Source: Streptococcus mitis NCTC 12261
GTDB lineage: Bacteria > Bacillota > Bacilli > Lactobacillales > Streptococcaceae
Assembly: GCF_000148585.2 (NCBI RefSeq)
Contig: NZ_CP028414.1
Span: 1,107,501-1,171,500, forward strand
DNA: 64,000 nucleotides
Direction of reading: 5' to 3'
Part shown: piece by piece, positions 1-7,686 of the stretch
How the letters are laid out: every line of letters starts with the position of its first letter
Numbering within the stretch: position 1 is the first letter of the stretch
Translations under genes and position numbers: made by a program
Notes under the pieces: generated by a model
What the model saw: the letters and a program-made list of their open reading frames with translations, nothing else
What the model was told of the DNA's origin: nothing
Databases searched by the model: none

Positions 1-22
1 TTCCACAAAAAAGTAAAGAAAT

Positions 23-352
23 TTATAGCAGAATTCCTAAAAAAATCGCAACCAAACCACCTAGGTAGGTTAAGGCTAGGTAGCTATAAAATACCTTCTT
101 ATCACTTAACAGTCTTTGGAGTTCGTCATTCAAGGTAGAGAAGGTTGTTAAACCTCCACAAAAACCCGTCGCTAAAATAGCATAGACTTCCTTAGACTCC
201 ACATGATTGTAGAATAATCCAATTAAAAAACAACCCAAAAGATTGGCTATTAGCGTTCCGAGTGGCAATTTAGAATCTTGATTATAGCGGGAAAAGAAAT
301 AGCGCACTAAAGCTCCGAAACCACAAGCAATTGCAAGATAGACCATTACCAT
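23..352 (-). CDS. crcB: Fluoride channel subunit, CrcB/Fluc family (second copy)
   Basis: A 109-residue, four-helix membrane protein of the Fluc/CrcB family, which exports fluoride passively as antiparallel dimers. The family signatures are visible: GALVRY at residues 13-18, GTLIANLLG at 32-40 and GFCGGLTTFST at 63-73. The start at 352 is supported by GGGGAGG five bases upstream, which lies inside the last codons of the preceding crcB; the two genes overlap by 7 bases and are surely co-translated. Tandem non-identical copies suggest a heterodimeric channel, as known for paired Fluc proteins; that is inference. Confidence 0.93.
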   Translation of the reverse strand: MVMVYLAIACGFGALVRYFFSRYNQDSKLPLGTLIANLLGCFLIGLFYNHVESKEVYAILATGFCGGLTTFSTLNDELQRLLSDKKVFYSYLALTYLGGLVAIFLGILL

Positions 353-720
353 TTCTTCCTCCCCAAATAGTAAGCCAAGAGCAGGCCTCCACCGATGCTC
401 AAAAGCAAATACAGGACTAAACTAAGATAACGCCCTGTATCAAGCAGTTTCACAGCATCAAGCATTAGACTAGAAAAGGTTGTCAAACCACCACAAAAAC
501 CTGTACCCAGAGCTAAAATAACACCTTTACTGGTTCCCTTATAGACTAAGTAGCCCTTAACAAGATACACCAGGCAGAAAACACCTAGATAGTTAACAAG
601 AAGGGTGCCCCAAGGAAAATCTGGACTGGCTGGTAACCAAGTAGAAACTAGATAGCGGACAAGTCCGCCCAACATGGCAGCTAGAAAAATCCCTAGCGGA
701 TAAAATTGTTCTTTTTTCAT
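346..720 (-). CDS. crcB: Fluoride channel subunit, CrcB/Fluc family (first copy)
   Basis: A 124-residue Fluc/CrcB membrane protein with GGLVRY at residues 18-23, GTLLVNYLG at 38-46 and GTGFCGGLTTFSS at 72-84, predicted to form four transmembrane helices. It differs clearly from the downstream copy and is slightly longer. Its ATG overlaps the TGA of the chorismate mutase gene (ATGA arrangement), so the three genes form one operon. I looked for a fluoride riboswitch in front of the operon and did not recognise one, so expression may be constitutive from the upstream promoter. Confidence 0.93.
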   Translation of the reverse strand: MKKEQFYPLGIFLAAMLGGLVRYLVSTWLPASPDFPWGTLLVNYLGVFCLVYLVKGYLVYKGTSKGVILALGTGFCGGLTTFSSLMLDAVKLLDTGRYLSLVLYLLLSIGGGLLLAYYLGRKKW

Positions 721-983
721 TTGATGTTTTGATCCTGATAATCACGCGAACGTTTGAGTATGTCCGAAAAAGTCGCTACAATAGTCTCCTGATAGCGCTT
801 ATCTCCTACGCGACTTCTAACCTTTTCAAAAATAACCGCTTCTCTCTTAGTATCTAAAATCGGTTTACCTGAAGCTTTCTTATAGGCAACTACATCCTCA
901 ACCAAATGCATTCGTTCTTCTAACAGTTTGACAATTTGATCGTCAATTTGATCAATTTCTTTACGAATAATATCTAAATCCAT
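717..983 (-). CDS. Chorismate mutase, AroQ type
   Basis: An 88-residue all-helical chorismate mutase that converts chorismate to prephenate for phenylalanine and tyrosine synthesis. It matches the monofunctional AroQ domain in length, and the expected active-site residues can be picked out: Arg7, Arg24, Lys35, Asp44, Arg47 and Glu48. AAAGGAGGAG precedes the ATG, a strong ribosome binding site. It is first in an operon with two crcB genes; the metabolic reason for the pairing with fluoride export is not obvious, though the same grouping is, from memory, standard in related streptococci. Confidence 0.9.
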   Translation of the reverse strand: MDLDIIRKEIDQIDDQIVKLLEERMHLVEDVVAYKKASGKPILDTKREAVIFEKVRSRVGDKRYQETIVATFSDILKRSRDYQDQNIK

Positions 984-1007
984 ACAATCTCCTCCTTTAT
1001 TTGAATT

Positions 1008-1016
1008 ATTGTATCA
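1008..1016 (-). promoter_or_regulatory. Extended -10 promoter for chorismate mutase-crcB operon
   Basis: Minus strand reads TGATACAAT, an extended -10, about 25 bases before the strong ribosome binding site of the chorismate mutase gene. No convincing -35 is seen, which is common for extended -10 promoters in streptococci. Confidence 0.6.
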
Positions 1017-1060
1017 AAAAGCCACCAAATAGGCTAGTAAAATCCCAACTCACAATAAGA

Positions 1061-1094
1061 AAAATGCACTGATTGATTGCATCAGCGCACTTTT
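1061..1094 (-). terminator. Rho-independent terminator after flavodoxin
   Basis: TGCGCTGAT and ATCAGTGCA (minus strand) form a nine-pair stem around a short loop, followed by TTTTTC. It lies just after the flavodoxin stop and ahead of the chorismate mutase promoter. Confidence 0.75.
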
Positions 1095-1098
1095 ATAC

Positions 1099-1542
1099 TT
1101 ATCCTACTTTTGCAGCCAATTCTTCTGCGAATTGTTCCAAGCGTTCAATGTCTTCTTCCTCAGCAGAGAGATCTACTTTAACACACTCTGAACCTTTTTC
1201 TGCTCCTGTCGCTACAAAAACGCGATCAAAGTCATCGACAGCCTTACAGAATTCGTCGTAGAAGGTGTCACCTGAACCAACAACTCCGTAGATTTTACCA
1301 TTCAAGTTGAGATCTGCTAGGTCTTCGTAGAAGTCCATCATCTCATCTGGCAATTCTCCATCACCATAAGTATAGGTCGCAACGATAGCGATGTCTGCTT
1401 CCAAGAAGTCTGAAGCGTCAACAGTTGTACATTCATCAACATCAACATCCAAGCCCAAGTCACGTAATTTGTCTGCTACAATATCTGCAATTTCTTCGGT
1501 ATTACCGGTCATACTGGCAAATACAATTTTTGCTAATGCCAT
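1099..1542 (-). CDS. Flavodoxin
   Basis: A 147-residue FMN-binding electron carrier. The phosphate-binding loop SMTGNTEE is at residues 10-17, and later loops TYTYGDGELP and GVVGSGDTFYDEFC match those that contact the isoalloxazine ring in short-chain flavodoxins. The protein is very acidic, as the family usually is. It is monocistronic, with its own extended -10 promoter and terminator, and is divergent from pde2. Its redox partner is not evident in this window. Confidence 0.93.
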   Translation of the reverse strand: MALAKIVFASMTGNTEEIADIVADKLRDLGLDVDVDECTTVDASDFLEADIAIVATYTYGDGELPDEMMDFYEDLADLNLNGKIYGVVGSGDTFYDEFCKAVDDFDRVFVATGAEKGSECVKVDLSAEEEDIERLEQFAEELAAKVG

Positions 1543-1569
1543 ATCGTCCTCCTCAATTTATCTTTCTCC

Positions 1570-1619
1570 ATTATATCACATCTTTTTCATTTTAAAAATA
1601 AAAATTCTTGTGCTACAAT
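1570..1619. promoter_or_regulatory. Divergent promoters for flavodoxin and pde2
   Basis: On the minus strand TGATATAAT (1570-1578) is an extended -10 for the flavodoxin gene. On the plus strand TGCTACAAT, ending at 1619, is an extended -10 for pde2. They are separated by an A/T-rich stretch of about 30 bases. Confidence 0.65.
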
Positions 1620-1645
1620 GAAATGAGAAAGAATTGAGGTTATTT

Positions 1646-2581
1646 ATGGACATTTGCCATCAAATTTTAGAAAAAATTAAAGAATACGACACGATTATCA
1701 TTCATCGTCATATGAAACCAGACCCTGATGCCTTGGGAAGTCAGGTGGGATTGAAAGCTCTTCTCAAACATCATTTCCCAGAAAAAACCATCAAAGCCGT
1801 TGGTTTTGATGAACCAACTCTTACTTGGATGGCTGAGATGGATCTTGTTGAAGATAGTGCCTATCAAGGAGCCCTTGTCATCGTCTGTGATACAGCTAAT
1901 ACTGCTCGTATCGATGATAAGCGCTATAGTCAAGGTGATTTTCTCATTAAGATTGACCACCATCCAAATGATGATGTATACGGTGACCTATCTTGGGTGG
2001 ATACTAGTTCAAGTAGCGCTAGCGAGATGATTACCCTATTTGCCCAAACAACCCAACTGGCCTTGTCAGATCGAGCTGCTGAATTGCTCTTTGCAGGAAT
2101 TATTGGTGATACAGGTCGCTTCCTCTACCCTTCTACCACTGAACGGACTCTCCGCCTTGCTGCTTATTTGAGAGAACATAACTTTGACTTTGCCGCTCTC
2201 ACTCGCAAAATGGACACTATGAGTTACAAAATTGCAAAACTTCAAGGCTACATCTACGACCATCTGGAAGTGGATGAAAATGGTGCTGCTCGCGTTATCC
2301 TGAGTCAGGAAATCTTAAAACGATTCAATGTTACCGATGCTGAAACTGCCGCTATTGTAGGAGCTCCTGGTCGGATTGACAGCGTCAGTCTCTGGGGGAT
2401 TTTTGTAGAACAGGCTGATGGTCACTACCGTGTTCGCTTACGCAGTAAAATCCATCCTATCAATGAAATTGCCAAGGAACATGATGGTGGAGGCCACCCT
2501 CTAGCAAGTGGTGCTAATTCCTACAGTCTAGAAGAAAACGAAATCATCTATCAAAAGTTAAAAAACTTGCTTAAAAACTGA
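1646..2581 (+). CDS. pde2: DHH/DHHA1 phosphodiesterase Pde2 (pApA/nanoRNA hydrolase)
   Basis: A 311-residue DHH-subfamily-1 phosphoesterase. The Mn-binding motifs are intact: HRHMKPDPDALGSQ near residue 20, CDTAN near 82, DHHPND near 104, and the C-terminal DHHA1 substrate motif GGGHPLASGA near 280. The start is ATG 1646, placed six bases after TGAGG; an in-frame TTG at 1634 overlaps that site and is rejected. Family members (NrnA, streptococcal Pde2) degrade short RNA or the c-di-AMP breakdown product pApA to AMP. Length and neighbours (flavodoxin, chorismate mutase, crcB, rpmE2) match what I recall for pneumococcal Pde2. Confidence 0.9.
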   Translation: MDICHQILEKIKEYDTIIIHRHMKPDPDALGSQVGLKALLKHHFPEKTIKAVGFDEPTLTWMAEMDLVEDSAYQGALVIVCDTANTARIDDKRYSQGDFLIKIDHHPNDDVYGDLSWVDTSSSSASEMITLFAQTTQLALSDRAAELLFAGIIGDTGRFLYPSTTERTLRLAAYLREHNFDFAALTRKMDTMSYKIAKLQGYIYDHLEVDENGAARVILSQEILKRFNVTDAETAAIVGAPGRIDSVSLWGIFVEQADGHYRVRLRSKIHPINEIAKEHDGGGHPLASGANSYSLEENEIIYQKLKNLLKN

Positions 2582-2589
2582 TAAAATAC

Positions 2590-2618
2590 TTGCCAAACTT
2601 TTCAGAATCTGATAGACT
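2590..2618 (+). promoter_or_regulatory. Sigma-A promoter for rpmE2
   Basis: TTGCCA (2590-2595) and TAGACT (2613-2618) are 17 bases apart and drive a transcript beginning just before the L31 leader hairpin. Confidence 0.6.
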
Positions 2619-2632
2619 AGTATGGTAACAAT

Positions 2633-2656
2633 CTATGGCTCGCAAAGAGACCATGG
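2633..2656 (+). promoter_or_regulatory. Leader hairpin upstream of L31 (candidate autoregulatory element)
   Basis: CTATGG-CTC pairs with GAG-A-CCATGG around the loop GCAAA, giving nine pairs with one bulged A. It sits between the promoter and the ribosome binding site of rpmE2. Short bulged hairpins in L31 leaders are known in several bacterial groups as ribosomal-protein autoregulatory sites; assigning this one to that class is inference. Confidence 0.45.
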
Positions 2657-2676
2657 CAGAAAGGAAATATTGCAAA

Positions 2677-2919
2677 ATGAAAAAAGATATCCATCCAGAA
2701 TATCGCCCAGTTGTCTTCATGGACACAACTACTGGTTACCAATTCCTTAGCGGTTCAACAAAACGCTCTAACGAAACAGTTGAGTTCGAAGGCGAAACTT
2801 ACCCATTGATCCGTGTGGAAATTTCATCAGACTCACACCCATTCTACACTGGACGTCAAAAGTTCACTCAAGCAGATGGACGCGTGGATCGTTTCAACAA
2901 AAAATACGGTCTCAAATAA
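2677..2919 (+). CDS. rpmE2: Ribosomal protein bL31, type B (zinc-independent)
   Basis: An 80-residue bL31 beginning [14 protein letters not shown], typical of the type B form lacking the CxxC zinc-binding cysteines, and ending in FNKKYGLK. The chosen start follows AAGGA by 11 bases. The frame is open upstream to ATG 2635 and includes ATG 2653, but those codons lie inside the leader hairpin and would add residues absent from the family. It bridges the ribosomal subunits near the central protuberance. It is monocistronic with its own promoter and terminator. Confidence 0.95.
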
Positions 2920-2925
2920 TGATAA

Positions 2926-2951
2926 AAAGAACAGTTTCGACTGTTCTTTTT
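2926..2951 (+). terminator. Rho-independent terminator after rpmE2
   Basis: AAAGAACAGT pairs with ACTGTTCTTT around a very short loop and is followed by a T run, directly after the rpmE2 stop. Confidence 0.85.
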
Positions 2952-3031
2952 ATCTTCTTTTTATGAACCAATCACTACTACTTTCTATTTGTCAACCATC
3001 ACGCTGACACTATAATTGATTTCAAACGGGG

Positions 3032-4379
3032 TTAAAAAATATCGAAAAGAAGCTTGATATTGAGAATGGTCAAGATGATTGAAACTACGTAGCCTAGAAT
3101 TGTGTTCCACTTAGCATTGGTAAATTCTCCCATCACTGACTTCTTAGAAGTCAGATAAATTAAGGGAAAAATTGAGAATGGAAGAGCGATTGAAAGAAAG
3201 ACCTGTGAATAGACCAATAACTGATCTAAGGTCTTTTCTTGATGCCCAAACAAGACAGCAACTATCATCACAGGGAGCAAGGCAAAAATCCGTGTTCCGA
3301 CACGAATAACCCACTGTGGTAATTTCATATGCAAGAAACCTTCCATAACGATCTGTCCAGTCAAAGTACCTGTAATAGTAGAATTTTGGCCACTTGCTAA
3401 GAGAGCTAAAGCAAACAAAGTTGACAGAGTTGAGCTGGCTATCGCTCTTGCTATTGTCGAATCCTGTAAAGCATTGTACATTTGAGAGAAAGCTGAAATT
3501 TCAGATGCATGGCCAAAAAAGAGGGAGGCGCCTAAAAGTAAGAAGCAAGGAATTGACAACAAACGCTAGAGACAACTGAAGATTTGAGTCCCAGGTCATA
3601 AAACGGACAGCTTTTCGTATATCTTTCTTATCCTTATGGTTGATTTTTCTTGTTTGAGATAGGGATGAATGGAGATAGAGATTATGGGGCATGACTGTTG
3701 CTCCCACAATCCTTAAAGCCAAAGTCAGTTGACTATCATGTCCTGGCAAGGAACTTTCAAATAAAGTCGAAGTCGGTAAATAGCCACCAAAAATCCCCTG
3801 CATACTTGGATTAGATAAAGCAACCAGATAAGAAAAGATACCTAATATGGTTAAGATAAGGGTTGTAACAATAGATTCAATCTTCTTGAACCCAAATTTC
3901 ATCAACAAAAGCAAAAGAAATACATCTAAAACGGTTAGAAGTATCGCGACCATAATCGGTATTTTAAACAAAAGATTTAAGGCAATTGCTGAACCTATAA
4001 CCTCAGCCAAGTCTGTCGCCATTAAAGCTAATTCTAAAATCACCCATAGACTATAGCGGAGCCACTTGGGGGCATGATGAGCTGTTGCCTGCGCTAAATC
4101 CATCCTCGTCACGATACCTAGCTTTCCAGCCATCTGTTGTAGCTGCATGGCGATGATGGATGAAATCAAAATAACAAATAAGAGACTATACTTATAGGAA
4201 GCACCTCCAACCACACTGGTAATCCAGTTTCCGGGATCCATATAACCAACTGCTACAAGAGCTCCAGGCCCTAAAAATGCTTTTAGATTTTGCCAAAAAT
4301 GATTGTTATTCGGAGTTTCAATAGATTGATTGATCTCAGAAAGAGAGACCTTTTTGTAAGAAGACATCGGAATATTCAC
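3032..4379 (-). pseudogene. mntH: NRAMP Mn/divalent-metal transporter MntH, frameshifted copy
   Basis: Two adjacent frames together encode an NRAMP transporter closely similar along its whole length to the intact gene at 53987-55321. The N-terminal frame (from 4379) keeps the metal-site motifs DPGNW and MPHNLYLHS but leaves the family sequence after VNSLLL. The C-terminal frame resumes at [13 protein letters not shown] and runs to the normal end LLFDIF. Aligning the two copies by eye places a one-base length change at about 3535-3560. A second sign of decay is [14 protein letters not shown], where the intact copy has LALGIVG. The start may be GTG 4379 or the ATG at 4367, which matches the intact copy. 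Expression would give a truncated, probably non-functional transporter. Confidence 0.85.
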
Positions 4380-4506
4380 TTTCTAATCTTGTCTTTGCCT
4401 ATTTTATTAATGGAGCTTTGAAAATATAATGAAAATAATTTCCTATTCCCAATTTATTCTTATTATATCATATTTTGAAATGATTCTTAAGGAAAGCATG
4501 ATAGTT

Positions 4507-4564
4507 AAAAAAACTTTGCACTCTAGCTAGCCACGAGATGGTTTCTAGAGTACAAAGTTTTTTT
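4507..4564. terminator. Bidirectional hairpin beside the IS1381-like element
   Basis: ACTTTGCACTCTAG and CTAGAGTACAAAGT form a 14-position stem with one mismatch, flanked by A and T runs on either side. It lies between the end of the transposase gene and the mntH pseudogene, touching the left end of the insertion sequence. Confidence 0.6.
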
Positions 4565-4582
4565 ATTAGACTTCCTGCGAAA

Positions 4583-4972
4583 CTAGAATTCTAGTTCACA
4601 GTTGATAATTCCAGCAATCAAATTCATTCGTAATCCAAATCGTTTACGTCGATTTCGATAGGTTGTTGAAAACATTTTAAACGTTTTTACTTTAGCCAAA
4701 ATATTCTCAACCTTGATTCTCTCTTTAGATAGCACATGATTATAGGATTTATCTTCAAGAGTTAGTGGATTAAGTTTGCTTGATTTCCTCGGAATTTGCG
4801 CTTGTGAATACATCTTCATGATCCCTTGATAACCACTGTCTGCCAAGATTTTACCAGCTTGTCCGATATTTCTGCGACTCATTTTGAACAACTTCATATC
4901 ATGACAATAGTTCACTGCAATATCCAAAGAAACAATTCTCCCTTGGCTTGTGACAATCGCCTGAGCCTTCAT
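4583..4972 (-). CDS. IS1381-like transposase, second frame (C-terminal part)
   Basis: The C-terminal part of a DDE transposase. It contains the second catalytic Asp in LADSGYQG and the Glu in KVENILAKVK. The frame is open well before the first ATG, back through NYSFKKKCHAMKAQAIV to the A6 run, so the natural product is a fusion with the upstream frame rather than a protein starting at 4972. The stop codon touches the inner end of the left inverted repeat. Confidence 0.8.
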   Translation of the reverse strand: MKAQAIVTSQGRIVSLDIAVNYCHDMKLFKMSRRNIGQAGKILADSGYQGIMKMYSQAQIPRKSSKLNPLTLEDKSYNHVLSKERIKVENILAKVKTFKMFSTTYRNRRKRFGLRMNLIAGIINCELEF

Positions 4973-4988
4973 AGCATGACATTTCTTT

Positions 4989-5306
4989 TTAAAAGAATAA
5001 TTGGCTAGTTGATTTTTTAGGACGATTGATTTTTACCTCTGTTGCATCCACAATCACCGTATCCTCAGCACTAAGATGAGTTTTTGAAATCGTAAAGCCA
5101 CTTTGAATAAGAGTTGCTTCAACCCATTGACTCCGACGGATTAAGTTGCTTTCGTGAATGCCAAAATCAGCCGTAATTTGTTCATAAGTGCGGTATTCTC
5201 GCATGTATTGGAGAGTAGCCATGAGGAGGTCTTCTAGGCTTATCTTAGGGATTCGTCCACCTTTTGCGTGTTTAAGTTGATAAACTGTTTTTAATACAGC
5301 TAACAT
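4989..5306 (-). CDS. IS1381-like transposase, first frame (N-terminal part, 5' end damaged)
   Basis: The N-terminal part of the transposase, including the helix-turn-helix region and the first catalytic Asp in VIVDATEV. The A6 run at 5013-5018 (codons AAA AAA) would let a -1 slip continue into the second frame as PKKNQLANYSFKKK. In the family the protein starts about 25 residues earlier; here the upstream sequence encodes TDARFKRLVGVQRTTFEE in frame, but the expected ATG is ATT and one base seems missing near 5369. The ATG at 5306 is therefore internal, and this copy is probably crippled. Confidence 0.7.
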   Translation of the reverse strand: MLAVLKTVYQLKHAKGGRIPKISLEDLLMATLQYMREYRTYEQITADFGIHESNLIRRSQWVEATLIQSGFTISKTHLSAEDTVIVDATEVKINRPKKSTSQLFF

Positions 5307-5542
5307 CTCTTCAAAAGTAGTGCGCTGAACACCAACAAGGCGCTTAAATCGTGCATCAGTAATTGTTTACTTACTTCATAATTAATAGTTTTATTGTATC
5401 ATATTTTGTTTCGCAGGAAGTCTACTTTTATTTTCCACTGCCAAGCACAATTCTTAGATTCTCTCAGAAAAAGATTAGACTTTTAACCCCAAAATTGATA
5501 AAATAAAAAGGAAAATAAGATAAAAGGAAACTGAAAATCACC

Positions 5543-5842
5543 ATGATGAACATGCAAAACATGATGCGCCAAGCACAAAAACTTCAAAAACAGATGGAAC
5601 AAAGTCAAGCAGAACTTGCTGCTATGCAATTTGTTGGCAAATCTGCTCAAGAACTTGTTCAAGCGACCTTAACTGGTGACAAAAAAGTTGTCAGCATTGA
5701 CTTCAATCCAGCTGTCGTTGACCCTGAAGATCTTGAAACTCTTTCTGATATGACTGTTCAAGCCATCAACTCTGCTCTTGAACAAATCGATGAAACTACC
5801 AAGAAAAAATTAGGTGCTTTCGCTGGAAAATTGCCATTCTAA
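5543..5842 (+). CDS. ybaB: YbaB/EbfC-family nucleoid-associated protein
   Basis: A 99-residue YbaB/EbfC protein: a Met/Gln-rich first helix ([20 protein letters not shown]), a central beta sheet with [19 protein letters not shown], and a C-terminal helix ending [13 protein letters not shown]. The family forms tweezer-like dimers that bind DNA without strong specificity. It stands alone between the IS and a convergent glycerophosphodiesterase gene, with AAAAGGAAA about 13 bases before the ATG. In many bacteria the gene accompanies dnaX-recR; here it does not, which is usual for streptococci. Confidence 0.92.
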   Translation: MMNMQNMMRQAQKLQKQMEQSQAELAAMQFVGKSAQELVQATLTGDKKVVSIDFNPAVVDPEDLETLSDMTVQAINSALEQIDETTKKKLGAFAGKLPF

Positions 5843-5884
5843 GCATAAGAAAAACAAGCATTCAAGAGAATACTTGCCTATCAT

Positions 5885-5910
5885 GGGAGGAACAACTGTT
5901 CCTCTTTTTG
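5885..5910 (+). terminator. Terminator between ybaB and the convergent gene
   Basis: GAGGAAC and GTTCCTC form a stem around a four-base loop, followed by TTTTTG, between the convergent stops of ybaB and the glycerophosphodiesterase gene. Confidence 0.7.
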
Positions 5911-5914
5911 CTTA

Positions 5915-7684
5915 CTAAAAATTAAAGAATTCCATGGCCTGTTTGAACAGTAAATCCGTATACTCTGGGTCTTCTTGGGCAATGGTAACCTGATCTTGAA
6001 TCATTTCCAAGTCATCCGTTATCATGCCGTCTGCACCCAAATGAACAGATTTATCAAAGGACTCTGAACTATTGATGGTCCACACGTACAATTTTTGATC
6101 GGTATTCCAAAGCTTGTTGACAAAATTTTCATCCAAGGTTGAATACTCCATAGTATAACCTGTGGCCTTGGTTCTTGGAAAAATACTATTATAAGGTAGG
6201 ATTAAAAAGACTGGAATTTGAGTATCGTAGGCTAAAACCTGGTCAATCACATGGTAGTCCAAGGATTGCATTTGGTGACCATTCTGCTTAAGAACAGTTC
6301 CATATTTTTCCATAAAGCGTTTCATCATATCTGGGCTATCTTTTCGACTAGTTTTAATTTCAATAAGGAGTTTTTGATGTAATTCATTGGCTTTATTGAG
6401 ATAGTCATCAAAACTAGACACCTTGCTATGATAACCATTTTCTGAAATATCGAGTTTGGTCAATTCCTCCAAGGTTAAATCCTGAGGTTTGGCATTAACT
6501 CCTGTCAAATTCTTGATATTGGCATCATGCATCATGACAAACTGGCCATCTTTTGTTTCCTGAACATCCGTCTCAACGAAGTCTGGAGATAACTGAGCGG
6601 TTTTTTCTAGTGATTGGACGGTATTTTGCACACCATTCTTATTAGATACTCCCCTGTGAGAGATAATCAAAGGTTTATTGGCGACTGGAGCTTCTAAATA
6701 AACATAACCCTCAAGAGCGAAAAAGATAGCAGCACATCCCATCACTCCCCATCTCATCCAGTGGTCTTTCTTTCTCCTTGGTGTGATTTCTAATTCTTCT
6801 CCTGTTAAGAAGGAAACAAACTTAATGAGAAAGTAAGTCAAGGCCATATAGTGGAAATTCTTAATCAAGACAAAGTTAATAATTCCCATCACAAGAGATT
6901 CCTTATGGGTCAAACCATCCATCAGTGCCTGACTTGTCAAGATTGGGATCAATAAAAGAATGAAAAATATGTAGGTTTTGACGACAATCCAAAGCAAGTT
7001 CCAAATATAAAACCAAGAGTGCTTTCTTGTCTTCTCTAGACTGTATCTGACTGCTTCTTTGACTGTTTTCTTCTCAAATAAAAGCTGAGGTAGGGCAAAC
7101 ATCAAGCGCACTGAAATGTAAAATAGAAGTAAAGCAAGAATAGTAACCACTATACCTACTAGCCAATACTTGTCTTCCACATAATCAACGATAAAGTCCG
7201 GAATGACGATTTTATTGAGGTAATAAATCTTTAAAATCTTTCGAATCAATGGAAAGAGCATCATGATATAAAAGAAGATAAAGGCTATCTTGGAAAGTGT
7301 CGCTTGCTTCATAAACAAGAAACTTTGTCGAAAGACCTTACGACTGTACTCCAGCAAAGTTCTCTTTTCATGATAGAGTAGGTGCCGGGCTCCGATAAAG
7401 AGAAGTCCTATCTGGTAATAGGCGATCAGTAAATTAACGATTACCAGAATAAATAAAGCAAGACTAACAAAGGGAGAACCTTTTATAATGGCAAAAATAT
7501 TGTTGTAAGATAGAAAGAGATAACCTGTCTGACGGAGCAAAAGTCCAGCAATCCAAGAATTTGACGGTAACCAGACAAACTCAATCATCATGAAAGTCAA
7601 GAAAAAGAGAAAGAGTATTTTATCTAGATTAAAGTATATCTGCTTAAAACCTAGATTTTTAGGTTTTTCAGGTTTCATAGACAC
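5915..7684 (-). CDS. Membrane-anchored glycerophosphodiester phosphodiesterase
   Basis: A 589-residue protein. Residues 1-335 hold several transmembrane helices (a GlpQ-type membrane domain), followed by a GDPD TIM-barrel from ISHRGV near residue 340. The catalytic pattern is clear: HRG, then ETDVQETKDGQFVMMHD, later LLIEIK, and VWTIN plus GADGMITD at the end. GDPD enzymes release glycerol-3-phosphate from deacylated phospholipids or teichoic-acid-like polymers. The protein probably acts at the outer membrane face; its substrate is not known from sequence. The stop of the upstream exonuclease gene lies only two bases before its ATG, so the two are co-transcribed. Confidence 0.9.
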   Translation of the reverse strand: MSMKPEKPKNLGFKQIYFNLDKILFLFFLTFMMIEFVWLPSNSWIAGLLLRQTGYLFLSYNNIFAIIKGSPFVSLALFILVIVNLLIAYYQIGLLFIGARHLLYHEKRTLLEYSRKVFRQSFLFMKQATLSKIAFIFFYIMMLFPLIRKILKIYYLNKIVIPDFIVDYVEDKYWLVGIVVTILALLLFYISVRLMFALPQLLFEKKTVKEAVRYSLEKTRKHSWFYIWNLLWIVVKTYIFFILLLIPILTSQALMDGLTHKESLVMGIINFVLIKNFHYMALTYFLIKFVSFLTGEELEITPRRKKDHWMRWGVMGCAAIFFALEGYVYLEAPVANKPLIISHRGVSNKNGVQNTVQSLEKTAQLSPDFVETDVQETKDGQFVMMHDANIKNLTGVNAKPQDLTLEELTKLDISENGYHSKVSSFDDYLNKANELHQKLLIEIKTSRKDSPDMMKRFMEKYGTVLKQNGHQMQSLDYHVIDQVLAYDTQIPVFLILPYNSIFPRTKATGYTMEYSTLDENFVNKLWNTDQKLYVWTINSSESFDKSVHLGADGMITDDLEMIQDQVTIAQEDPEYTDLLFKQAMEFFNF

Positions 7685-7686
7685 TC

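Larger units (their letters stand above)
4567..5424 (-). mobile_element. IS5-family insertion sequence, IS1381-like
   Basis: An 858-base element bounded by perfect 17-base inverted repeats beginning TAGACTTCCTGCGAA (4567-4583 and 5408-5424). It encodes a DDE transposase in two frames joined by an A6 run. No clean target duplication is visible next to the ends. Size, two-frame layout and protein sequence fit IS1381, which is common in mitis-group streptococci; the name is from memory. The 5' end of the first frame looks damaged, so the copy may be inactive without help. Confidence 0.85.

Noticed and set aside
984..1098. Fluoride riboswitch in front of the chorismate mutase-crcB operon
   Set aside because: The leader is about 30 bases long, too short, and no matching fold was seen.
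1634..1645. TTG 1634 as the start of pde2
   Set aside because: It overlaps the ribosome binding site for ATG 1646, which gives the family length.
2635..2676. ATG 2635 or 2653 as the start of L31
   Set aside because: Both lie inside the leader hairpin and would add 8-14 residues not found in bL31; ATG 2677 gives the standard N-terminus.
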